Assembly: GCA_026125835.1 (NCBI GenBank)
Contig: JAHCKJ010000065.1
Span: forward strand, 1 to 9,575
Reading direction: 5' to 3'
DNA length: 9,575 nt
Source: Sphingopyxis sp.
Lineage (GTDB): Bacteria > Pseudomonadota > Alphaproteobacteria > Sphingomonadales > Sphingomonadaceae
The notes beneath the pieces are model-generated. The model was given only the letters and a program-made list of their open reading frames with translations, searched no databases and was not told the origin of the DNA. Each line of letters begins with the position of its first letter. Position 1 is the first letter of the stretch. Positions 1-7,098 of the stretch are shown here, piece after piece. The position numbers were made by a program, and so were the translations under genes.

Positions 1-2379
1 ATCGACGGCGTGTATCGCTCGCGTTCGGGCATCGGCCTCAACGAGCTCGGCGAAATCGACCGCGTCGAAGTGCAGCGCGGCCCGCAGGGCACGCTCGGCG
101 GTCGCAACTCGTCGGCCGGCCTGATCAGCATTTATTCGAAAAAGCCGAGCTTCACCTTTGGTGCCACCGGCGAAGTGACCTATGGCAACTATGACTTCTG
201 GCGTCTCGGCGGCAGCGTCACCGGACCGCTTGGCGATACGCTTGCGGCGCGGATCGACGGGGTCTGGGTCAAGCGCGACGGTTTCTATCGCGACACCACG
301 AACAACACCGACGTCAACGACCGCGACCGCTATTTCCTGCGCGGCCAATTGCTGTTCGAACCGACCGACGCGCTGTCGATCCGGCTGATCGCCGATTACA
401 CCTATCGCAGCGAGAAATGCTGCGCGGCGACCTATATCGACAACAGCGTCAATCCGTTCATCGGCAATCTCAACAATCCGTCGACGCCGCTGACGCCGCT
501 CCAGGCCAACGGCAACAACATCATTAACGTGCTGCGCGACCTCGGCCAGCCGCTTGCCGCGTTCAACCAGGGCTATGCCCGCAACATCTCGGTCAGTCCG
601 GGCCGCAGCTTTGCTGGCAAAACCAAGGATTACGGCTTCTCGGGCCAGATCGATTATGATTTCGGCGGCGCGACGCTCACCTCGATCACCGGTTACCGTC
701 AATATCGGTCGAGCCAGGCGTCGGACACCGACTATGGCGCGGTCGATATCCTTTATCGCGCGCCCAGCGACGACGCCTATCGCCAGTTCCACACCTTCAC
801 CCAGGAACTGCGCCTGCAGGGCGAAGCCTTTGACGGCACGCTCGACTGGCTGATCGGCGGCTTCTATGCCAATGAAAAGCTGACGGTGCGCGACAATCTG
901 CGGTTCGGCAACCAATATGGTCGCTTCGCAACCTGTCGTGTGGTTTCCGGCGGCGGTCTGGCTGCCTTCTATTCGCCGACCGGTCAGGGCTGTCTTTCGG
1001 CCACCGGCCGCGGCGTCGTTGCAAGCGGCGCTGCGACAGGTGGTTCGGCCGTGCTGGGCGCCGCATTGCTCGGCGGTATCGATCGCCTCGACACGCTCAA
1101 CGATCGTGGCTCGACGAACGATCGCTATTTCCAGAACGGGACCAACTGGGCGCTGTTCACGCACAATATCGTCCACATTACCGACAAGCTCGATCTGACG
1201 CTGGGTGTGCGTTATACCAACGACAAAAAGAAGTTCTCGGCGACGTTCGGGAACGACAACGCCGTTTGTACGGCGCAGCAGGCGGCACTGACCCCGTTCC
1301 TGCCGACTCTGGGCGCGACGGCCGTGGGCCTGATCGGGCTTGCCTGTCAGGGCAATTCGACCGCCGAACTGAACGGCGTATCGATCCGCGACAAGCGCAG
1401 CGAAGACGAATGGACCGGCACTGCGATCCTGTCGTACAAGCCGGTTGACGACCTGCTGCTCTATGCCAGCTTCGCGCGCGGGTACAAGGCAGGCGGGTTC
1501 AACCTCGACCGTTCCGCGCTCAAAGCCCCGACCGCCACGTTCGCGTCGGTCGGCGGCGCGCAGGCGCTGGTCGGCAATCTGCAGTTCGACCCCGAAAAGG
1601 TCGACAGCTATGAACTGGGCGCCAAATATTCGACCGGGCCGTTCAGCCTGGGCGTCTCGCTGTTCCGGTCCGATTTCCGCAATTTCCAGCTCAATACCTT
1701 CAACGGCACGGTCTTCCTCGTCCAGAATATCAACGGCTGTAAGGCCGATCTGGGTGGTGCCGACCGCGATACCAGCGCAACGACCGGCGCCTGCGCGCAG
1801 GACAATGTCAGCTGGGGCGTGCGGGCCGAGGGTGTCGAGATCGAGGCATCGCTCGTTCCGGCGCGCAACTTCCGCATGGCGGCGGGCCTGACCTATTCGA
1901 ACACCGGCTATCGCAACAATCTGGTCGGCACGCGCCTCGGCGCGCCGCTCGACCCGGCGCTGCGCAAGCTGCCCGGCGACAATCTGTCGAACGCGCCCGA
2001 ACTGGTCGCGACCGGCAGCGTCACCTGGACCCCCGAACTCGGCAGCAGCGGCCTGACCGGTCTGGTCTATATCGATGGCCGCATGACCAGCGATTACAAC
2101 ACCGGTTCGGACCTGTTTCCGCAAAAGGAACAGGATGGTTATGCGCTGTTCAACGCGCGCGTCGGCATTCGCGGCCGCGACGAGGCATGGGGCGTCGAAA
2201 TCTGGGCGCAGAACCTGTTCAACAAACAATATGCGCAGGTTGCGTTCAACTCGCCGTTCCAGGCGGGCACGACGTCGGCACCCTTCGTCGATCCGCAATA
2301 TCCCGGCGGGCGCCAGATTTTCTCGCAGTTCCTGGCCGAACCGCGGACCTATGGCGTGACGCTGCGCGGCAAATTCTGA
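1..2379 (+). CDS. TonB-dependent outer-membrane receptor, 5'-truncated by window edge
   Basis: This is a TonB-dependent receptor, expected to take a scarce substrate across the outer membrane using TonB/ExbBD energy. The reading frame is open from base 1, so the gene begins upstream; 792 residues are visible. Against the downstream paralog, about 122 residues are missing: signal peptide, TonB box and first part of the plug. What remains starts in the plug (IDGVYRSRSGIGLNELGEID, then RVEVQRGPQGTL) and continues through the whole beta-barrel. The barrel carries the family motif RGYKAGGFN near window residue 495 and ends GVTLRGKF, with the terminal aromatic residue typical of outer-membrane barrels recognised by the BAM machinery. 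The usual plug motif TLFGRN reads TLGGRN here (window residues 31-36). Predicted loop cysteines recur at matching places in the paralog. A strong terminator follows directly. The substrate is unknown: siderophore, carbohydrate or another complex nutrient are all possible. Family assignment is firm; substrate is not inferable. Confidence 0.95.
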   Translation: MDGVYRSRSGIGLNELGEIDRVEVQRGPQGTLGGRNSSAGLISIYSKKPSFTFGATGEVTYGNYDFWRLGGSVTGPLGDTLAARIDGVWVKRDGFYRDTTNNTDVNDRDRYFLRGQLLFEPTDALSIRLIADYTYRSEKCCAATYIDNSVNPFIGNLNNPSTPLTPLQANGNNIINVLRDLGQPLAAFNQGYARNISVSPGRSFAGKTKDYGFSGQIDYDFGGATLTSITGYRQYRSSQASDTDYGAVDILYRAPSDDAYRQFHTFTQELRLQGEAFDGTLDWLIGGFYANEKLTVRDNLRFGNQYGRFATCRVVSGGGLAAFYSPTGQGCLSATGRGVVASGAATGGSAVLGAALLGGIDRLDTLNDRGSTNDRYFQNGTNWALFTHNIVHITDKLDLTLGVRYTNDKKKFSATFGNDNAVCTAQQAALTPFLPTLGATAVGLIGLACQGNSTAELNGVSIRDKRSEDEWTGTAILSYKPVDDLLLYASFARGYKAGGFNLDRSALKAPTATFASVGGAQALVGNLQFDPEKVDSYELGAKYSTGPFSLGVSLFRSDFRNFQLNTFNGTVFLVQNINGCKADLGGADRDTSATTGACAQDNVSWGVRAEGVEIEASLVPARNFRMAAGLTYSNTGYRNNLVGTRLGAPLDPALRKLPGDNLSNAPELVATGSVTWTPELGSSGLTGLVYIDGRMTSDYNTGSDLFPQKEQDGYALFNARVGIRGRDEAWGVEIWAQNLFNKQYAQVAFNSPFQAGTTSAPFVDPQYPGGRQIFSQFLAEPRTYGVTLRGKF

Positions 2380-2402
2380 CCGCATAATATCGTCAAGACG
2401 GC

Positions 2403-2436
2403 GAGGGCGGGGCCATCGGTCCCGCCCTCTTTCTTT
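2403..2436 (+). terminator. Intrinsic (rho-independent) terminator of the first receptor gene
   Basis: GAGGGCGGG at 2403-2411 pairs perfectly with CCCGCCCTC at 2421-2429. The stem can extend inward through one G-U and two G-C pairs to leave a three-base loop at 2415-2417. The T-rich run TTTCTTT at 2430-2436 follows at once. It lies 23 bp after the stop codon of the first receptor. It should insulate that gene from the second receptor, which therefore probably has its own promoter. Confidence 0.9.
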
Positions 2437-2457
2437 GCCCGTGGCGCGCCTGTTCCC

Positions 2458-2479
2458 GTCAACCTGTCAACCCTGACAG
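2458..2479. promoter_or_regulatory. Candidate operator: direct repeat plus inverted repeat upstream of second receptor
   Basis: GTCAACC occurs twice with an 8-bp period, at 2458-2464 and 2466-2472. It overlaps a perfect inverted repeat, CTGTCA at 2464-2469 and TGACAG at 2474-2479, separated by ACCC. The site lies about 150-170 bp before the start codon of the second receptor and after the terminator of the first. Dyads of this size often bind dimeric regulators, so an operator is a reasonable inference. It does not resemble a Fur box, and I cannot name the regulator. Confidence 0.35.
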
Positions 2480-2504
2480 CTGTGGCCGAAAAGTCGCGCC
2501 TTCG

Positions 2505-2526
2505 CGTCAATGACGTTACGGTACCG
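2505..2526. repeat. Two short palindromes in the upstream region of the second receptor
   Basis: CGTCA at 2505-2509 and TGACG at 2511-2515 form an inverted repeat around one base. CGGTACCG at 2519-2526 is a perfect 8-bp palindrome. Both lie between the candidate operator and the start codon, where a promoter must be. I could not find a well-spaced -35/-10 pair here; the A/T-richest stretch is around 2551-2562. The palindromes may be regulator sites or chance. Confidence 0.25.
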
Positions 2527-2611
2527 GCTTGTGCTGGCCTGTCCCCGGCAAATCGTGATAGACAGTTGCCAACGATCAACAAGACTGCTCTCCCGCAAGT
2601 GACAGACGATT

Positions 2612-2618
2612 GAGGAGG
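2612..2618 (+). promoter_or_regulatory. Ribosome binding site fixing the start of the second receptor
   Basis: GAGGAGG at 2612-2618 is a strong Shine-Dalgarno sequence, 9 bases before the ATG at 2628. It overlaps an in-frame TTG at 2610-2612. This decides the start in favour of ATG 2628, because an initiator TTG at 2610 would sit on top of the ribosome binding site. Confidence 0.85.
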
Positions 2619-2627
2619 GCCATTGTC

Positions 2628-5414
2628 ATGAAAAATTCGATCAAGCGGACCACGCGGTTTCTGTGCGGCGGGGCGACCGGCCTGTCTTTGGGGTTTGCGC
2701 TGCTCGCCGCGCCGGCCATGGCACAGGAGGCGGGGGCCGACACCCGCGACGATACCATCATCGTCACCGCCACCCGGCGTAGCGAGGCGCTGTCCGACGT
2801 GCCGATCGCGGTGTCGGCGGTGACCGGCGAGACGCTGGAAAAAACCGGCGCCACCGACGTGCGCGCGCTGGGCCAGGTGGCGCCGTCGCTCCTGGTGTCG
2901 GGCGCCACCAGCGAAGTCAATTTCACCGCGCGGATTCGCGGCATCGGGACGGTCGGTGAAAACCCGGGCCTCGAAAGCTCGGTCGGCCTGTTCATCGACG
3001 GCGTGTATCGCAGCCGGACCGGCGTCGGCCTGTCCGAACTCGGCGATATCGAACGGGTCGAGGTGCTGCGCGGACCGCAGGGCACCCTGTTCGGTCGCAA
3101 CTCGACCGCCGGCTTGATCAACATTGTGACCAAAGGACCCGATGTAGGCGCGTTCGGCGCCAAGGCATCGGTCAGCTACGGCAATTATGATTATTGGCGC
3201 ATCGACGGCATGGTCAACGCGCCGCTCGGCGACAAGGCCGCGATCCGCGTCGACGGCGTCTGGCAACAGCGCGACGGCTTCATCAAAAATGCAACCCCGG
3301 GCGAACCCGACATCAACGATCGCGACCGTTTTCTGGTCCGCGGACAACTGGCGCTGGAGCCCAATGACAGCCTGAAGGTGCGTCTGATCGCCGATTACAG
3401 CGAGCGGTCCGAAAATTGCTGTGGCGGGGTGCTGCTGAATCCGGTCCGCAATCTGGCGCGCGGTGCCGACGGTTTTCCCGTCGCCTCGCCCAACTCGCTG
3501 CTCCCGATCCTGCAGATTCTGGGATCGAACCACCAGGTGCCGCCGCTGGGGAGCAGTTTCGTGCGCCGCCAGGCGACGACGCCGGGCGTCACCTATCGGT
3601 CGGATACCAAGGACTGGGGCGCCTCCGGCGAAGTCAATTGGGATCTGGGCGGCGCGTCGCTGACGTCGATCACCGCCTATCGCGATTACAAGAATGCGCA
3701 GGGGCAGGACGCCGATTTCAGCGCGCTCGATGTCCTCCGCCGCACCGACCTCGACCGCCGCTTCCGGCTGTTCACGCAGGAACTGCGGTTGCAGGGCGAA
3801 GCGTTCGACGGGCGGCTCGACTGGCTGGTCGGGGGCTATTTCGCCAATGAAAAGCTCGATGTCGACGACGACATTGTTTATGGCAATAATTACGAGCAAT
3901 TCGCCAACTGTCTGTTGTTCGCGAGTGCGCTGCCGTCGGCGGTGCTGCCCACCAACCCCTTTTGCGTCAATGTGCCGGTGGTTCAGGGGACGATCGCGGC
4001 GCTGCCGCCCGGCGCGACCCGCAGCCTGCTCGAAGCGTTGGTCGCCAATCCCGCGCGCCCCGGTTTCGGATCGCTCGCCGCCGCGCTCGGCCAGCCGACG
4101 CTGGCGATCAACGGTACCGGCAACCAGGGGTCGCGGTTCGCGCAGCGCAGCCGCAACTATGCGATCTTTACCCACAACAGCTTCGACATCGTTCCCGACG
4201 CGCTGACACTGACCATCGGCGCGCGCTATACCAGCGAACGCAAGACGCTGGACGCCGATGCCAATTTCAACAACGCCATTTGTCCGCTGGTCGTCAATTC
4301 GCCGTTCCAGTCGCTCGCGACGCTGCCCTGCGTCATCAACGGCACCGCGCCCGACCTGCGGCGCGGCAGCGCCGGAACGGTGTTCAAGGACAATGAATGG
4401 ACCGGCACTGCGGTGCTCAGCTGGAAACCGACTCCCGACCTGCTGGTTTATGGCTCGGCGTCAAAAGGGTACAAGGCGGGCGGGTTCAACCTCGACTTTT
4501 CGGCGCTCGACCGCACCTGCAACGTCGCGTTCGACCCCGCCTGCGCGGCGCGGCTGGCGCTGCCCGCCAATCGCAGCGGCAACGGTCGTCCCGAAGCCAG
4601 CGATCTGCAATTCGCCAGCGAAAAGGTCGATGCCTATGAAATCGGCGTCAAATATGACGGCCCCGGTTTCGACCTCAACATCGCCGCTTTTTATCAGGAA
4701 TATAGCAATTACCAGCTCAACACCTTCAACGGCGTCAATTTCGAGGTCACCAACATCCAGGCGTGCAAGGATGATCTGGGCGGTGCCGACAGCGACGGGT
4801 CGGCCGCGACCGGCGCCTGCGCCGCCAACCGGCTGAAACCCGGGGTGCGGTCAAAGGGCGTCGAGATCGAAGCCTTCCTGCGTCCGGCGCGTTACCTGTC
4901 GGTCAATATGGGGCTGACCTATGTCGACACCCTGTATCGTCGCAATCTGGTTGGCACCGGCGGCCGCGCCTTGTCGCCCGTGCTGTTCCAGCTGCCCGGT
5001 CGCGGGGTGTCGAACGCGCCGCGCTATGTCGCGACCGCGGGGATCAGCTGGACCCCGCCGATCGGCGGATCGGGGATGAGCGCGCTCGTCTATCTCGATA
5101 CCCGCCTGCAAAGCGATACCAATACGGGGTCCGACCTTGACGTCGAAAAGATCCAGGACGGCTTTGCCGTCTTTAACGGGCGCCTTGGTCTCTATGGTCC
5201 CGATCGCCGCTGGGGCGTGGAGCTGTGGGGACAGAATCTGTTCAACAAGAAATACTACCAGATCGGCGCCGACATGCCGCTCCAGGGCGGCGGCACCTTC
5301 CGCGCCGTTGCCGCCCCTGCGGCGAGCGGGCTCAGCGGCACCGCCAACCAGCTGTTCGTCGGCTTCCCCGGCGAACCGCGCACCTATGGCGTGACCTTGC
5401 GCGGACGGTTCTGA
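2628..5414 (+). CDS. TonB-dependent outer-membrane receptor, complete
   Basis: This encodes a 928-residue TonB-dependent receptor for energy-driven uptake of an unidentified substrate through the outer membrane. Residues 1-32 form a signal peptide (basic start MKNSIKRTTR, hydrophobic core, cleavage after AMA before QE). A TonB box follows at about 43-48 (TIIVTA). The plug spans roughly 50-165, with FIDGVYRSR at 122-130, RGPQGTLFGRN at 148-158 and NIVTK just after. The rest is the beta-barrel, with KGYKAGGFN in the middle and the final GVTLRGRF ending in Phe. No extra N-terminal signalling domain of the FecA/FpvA type is present. It is a close paralog of the preceding gene and probably arose by tandem duplication. 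The ATG at 2628 is chosen because of the GAGGAGG nine bases upstream and because the signal peptide begins there. A dyad-rich upstream region suggests separate regulation. The family is certain; the ligand is unknown. Confidence 0.96.
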   Translation: MKNSIKRTTRFLCGGATGLSLGFALLAAPAMAQEAGADTRDDTIIVTATRRSEALSDVPIAVSAVTGETLEKTGATDVRALGQVAPSLLVSGATSEVNFTARIRGIGTVGENPGLESSVGLFIDGVYRSRTGVGLSELGDIERVEVLRGPQGTLFGRNSTAGLINIVTKGPDVGAFGAKASVSYGNYDYWRIDGMVNAPLGDKAAIRVDGVWQQRDGFIKNATPGEPDINDRDRFLVRGQLALEPNDSLKVRLIADYSERSENCCGGVLLNPVRNLARGADGFPVASPNSLLPILQILGSNHQVPPLGSSFVRRQATTPGVTYRSDTKDWGASGEVNWDLGGASLTSITAYRDYKNAQGQDADFSALDVLRRTDLDRRFRLFTQELRLQGEAFDGRLDWLVGGYFANEKLDVDDDIVYGNNYEQFANCLLFASALPSAVLPTNPFCVNVPVVQGTIAALPPGATRSLLEALVANPARPGFGSLAAALGQPTLAINGTGNQGSRFAQRSRNYAIFTHNSFDIVPDALTLTIGARYTSERKTLDADANFNNAICPLVVNSPFQSLATLPCVINGTAPDLRRGSAGTVFKDNEWTGTAVLSWKPTPDLLVYGSASKGYKAGGFNLDFSALDRTCNVAFDPACAARLALPANRSGNGRPEASDLQFASEKVDAYEIGVKYDGPGFDLNIAAFYQEYSNYQLNTFNGVNFEVTNIQACKDDLGGADSDGSAATGACAANRLKPGVRSKGVEIEAFLRPARYLSVNMGLTYVDTLYRRNLVGTGGRALSPVLFQLPGRGVSNAPRYVATAGISWTPPIGGSGMSALVYLDTRLQSDTNTGSDLDVEKIQDGFAVFNGRLGLYGPDRRWGVELWGQNLFNKKYYQIGADMPLQGGGTFRAVAAPAASGLSGTANQLFVGFPGEPRTYGVTLRGRF

Positions 5415-5427
5415 TCGGTCTCTCCCC

Positions 5428-5443
5428 CTCCCCGGTCGGGGAG
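5428..5443. repeat. Small GC-rich palindrome in the convergent intergenic gap
   Basis: CTCCCC at 5428-5433 and GGGGAG at 5438-5443 form a perfect 6-bp inverted repeat around GGTC. It begins 14 bp after the receptor stop codon, in a C-rich then G-rich stretch. There is no T-run after it. It resembles the short GC-rich intergenic palindromes often seen in sphingomonad genomes; that family link is from memory and untested. Confidence 0.5.
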
Positions 5444-5452
5444 CGCAGGCGG

Positions 5453-5488
5453 GGGTCTGTCGCAGCCGGGCACTGTTGCGACAGACCC
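5453..5488. terminator. Long hairpin between convergent genes, possible terminator
   Basis: GGGTCTGTCGCA at 5453-5464 pairs perfectly with TGCGACAGACCC at 5477-5488, giving a 12-bp stem and a 12-base loop. It sits between the stop codons of the second receptor (+ strand, 5414) and holA (- strand, 5521), so it could act on either transcript. Neither side has a proper U-run: only TT follows on the + strand and none on the - strand. It may slow polymerase, protect 3' ends or be part of a dispersed repeat. The fold is certain; the role is inferred. Confidence 0.55.
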
Positions 5489-5520
5489 TTCGCATTTGGA
5501 AGCGCGGCTAGACCCGGCGC

Positions 5521-6549
5521 TTACCGCGCGCGCGCGGCCTGGTGCGCGATATCGGTCATCAGCTTGCGGAACAGCACCGCGCCCGCCGTTCCCGACGCCT
5601 TGAGGGCGCGCTCGCAGTCGAGCAGGCGGGTCATCAGCCGCGCGATGCGCAGCGAATCCCAGATGCGCAGCTGCGCGGTGACCGCGTCGCGCTCTTTCCA
5701 GAACACCCCGCTGCTTTTGGCCGCAACCACGGTCGCCGGATGCGCACCCGCGTCGACTTCCGCACACCCAGCCATCAAATCAGCGCGCGGATCGCCGCTG
5801 CGCGGATGATCCGGATTTCGGCGACGCCGACCGCTGCCGATCGCAGGCATATCGGGCAACTCGCGCACCTTGCCGCCGCGCCACATTGATGCACGCTGCT
5901 GACATCTTCCTCGTGCGTCGCGGCGCCCAAAGCAGCGATATCGGCGGCGGTGACCTGGCGCTGGCGATCGGTCGCAGCGATCAGAATGCAACGCCATTTT
6001 CTCGATTTCGCGCCGCATCAGCGCCTGGTCGCCCGACACCAGATCGACCAGCAATTGCGCCTCGGCATTCGCCAGCCGCAATCCCTGATCTTCCGCGGCG
6101 GCGGTTGCGATGCCGACGAGCGCGCGGCGATCGGGCTGGTAACAGATGGCTGCGACGGCATGGTCCGACGCTTCGACCAGCTTCACCAGTTTCGATTTGG
6201 CGGTGACCGAAGCACCGGTCGCAACGACCGGATTGATCGCATTGTCCGCCACGAGCAGTGCCTCGACCGCCGCCAGCGCGTCGTCGCCGCCGCCGGCGAG
6301 TTCAAGGCGGATGATCCGGGCCAAAGAAAAAAGCGACATCGAGGCCGCCTCCGCCGCCAGCAGCGACGGATCCTGCGCCAGTTGCGGTCCCGACAGATCG
6401 ACCCGTTCGGCGTCCCGGCCCGCCAGCGCCACCAGATGACCGGCGACCGCCGCCATCGTCGCTTCGTCGGGACCGGTGAGCAGATAGAGACGGATCGCCG
6501 GGTCGAGCCGCGACTGGCGTTCCAGATCGGCGGGCTTGACCGTTTTCAT
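5521..6549 (-). CDS. holA: DNA polymerase III delta subunit, with four internal frameshifts
   Basis: HolA is the delta subunit of the DNA polymerase III clamp loader, which opens the beta clamp for loading onto primed DNA. The 342-residue ORF has the usual length. Residues 1-188 look normal: RLYLLTGPDEA at 20-30, the beta-clamp contact MSLF at 71-74, and SGDQALMRREIEKMAL before the break. The C-terminal part (from about 258, with VFWKERDAVTAQLR and CERALKASGTAG) is also normal. In between, residues 189-224 and 235-257 are arginine-rich nonsense in this frame. The family-like sequence sits one base over: VTAADIAALGAATHEEDVSS within 5892-5984, and VGVAEIRIIRAAAIRAL within 5778-5846. Four compensating single-base shifts explain this. 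The start ATG lies 6 bp after the lptE stop with no clear Shine-Dalgarno sequence, so coupled translation is likely. Identity is secure. Whether the gene works as written is doubtful, and sequence error is the simplest explanation. Confidence 0.85.
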   Translation of the reverse strand: MKTVKPADLERQSRLDPAIRLYLLTGPDEATMAAVAGHLVALAGRDAERVDLSGPQLAQDPSLLAAEAASMSLFSLARIIRLELAGGGDDALAAVEALLVADNAINPVVATGASVTAKSKLVKLVEASDHAVAAICYQPDRRALVGIATAAAEDQGLRLANAEAQLLVDLVSGDQALMRREIEKMALHSDRCDRSPAPGHRRRYRCFGRRDARGRCQQRASMWRGGKVRELPDMPAIGSGRRRRNPDHPRSGDPRADLMAGCAEVDAGAHPATVVAAKSSGVFWKERDAVTAQLRIWDSLRIARLMTRLLDCERALKASGTAGAVLFRKLMTDIAHQAARAR

Positions 6550-6555
6550 CGCCGC

Positions 6556-7098
6556 TCAGGGCGTCGGCGAGGGGGCGGCGCCGGCCGGGCGGCCGCCGCC
6601 GCGGTCGGCAAACACCGCCAGCCGCGCGACGATCTGGTCGGAAATCCCGGACGCGAGCCGTTCGAGCGCCGTCGTTTCGGCGGCAATTGTGGCAAATTCG
6701 CTGCCGACGACGTCGATCCCGGCGTCCTGCGCGGCGGTCGCATCGAGCAGCACCTCGCCGGTCGCGGTATCGACGAGCTGATAGCGGGCGCGCAGCGTCC
6801 GGCGCTCGCGCGTGACGGCATCGTCGGCGCGGACGCCGAAACCGGTGATCGAATCTTCCAGCCGGACGTCGAGCCGCAGCCGCTTGCCCGCGCCATGTCC
6901 GCCCTGCGTCGCCTGCAACCGGTCGCGCAGCGCGTTGCGGACCAGCCAGCCGCTATGTCCCTCGATCGGCGCGACGTCGACATCGGCCAGAACCTGCGCC
7001 ACCGTCCCCTGGCTGCCGCCTGCATAAACGGGACGCAAACCGCAACCGCCGAGGGTCAGCGATGCCGTGACGAGGGCCGAGACGAAAAGCGTACGCAT
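6556..7098 (-). CDS. lptE: LPS-assembly outer-membrane lipoprotein LptE
   Basis: LptE is the lipoprotein that sits inside the LptD barrel and helps insert lipopolysaccharide into the outer leaflet of the outer membrane. The product is 180 residues, typical of the family. It starts [20 protein letters not shown]: a short basic and hydrophobic signal followed by a lipobox (LGGC) with the acylated cysteine at residue 19. GLRPVY comes straight after the cysteine, as in alphaproteobacterial LptE proteins. The rest is a soluble alpha/beta domain ending in a Gly/Pro/Ala-rich tail. The ATG overlaps the leuS stop by one base (TGATG on the minus strand), which supports this start and suggests translational coupling. 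The frame stays open upstream to 7674, but that part lies within leuS and is not real. The name rests on signal, lipobox, length and the leuS-lptE-holA order. Confidence 0.88.
   Translation of the reverse strand: MRTLFVSALVTASLTLGGCGLRPVYAGGSQGTVAQVLADVDVAPIEGHSGWLVRNALRDRLQATQGGHGAGKRLRLDVRLEDSITGFGVRADDAVTRERRTLRARYQLVDTATGEVLLDATAAQDAGIDVVGSEFATIAAETTALERLASGISDQIVARLAVFADRGGGRPAGAAPSPTP

Noticed and set aside
2610..2627. TTG start at 2610 for the second receptor
   Set aside because: It overlaps the GAGGAGG ribosome binding site and would put six extra residues before a normal signal peptide.
2380..2627. Fur box or classical sigma-70 promoter before the second receptor
   Set aside because: No AT-rich Fur-like palindrome is present, and no -35/-10 pair with proper spacing could be assigned with confidence.
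2349..4175. 608-codon open frame on the minus strand opposite the receptor genes
   Set aside because: It lies antisense to an intact TonB receptor with clear motifs, its product is a low-complexity Arg/Ala/Asp-rich string, and it runs through the terminator and upstream region. High GC content gives such shadows.
5777..5986. Programmed ribosomal frameshifting in holA
   Set aside because: Four shifts in alternating directions within about 210 bp, without a recognisable slippery site plus structure, do not fit any known programmed event. Errors or mutations are simpler.
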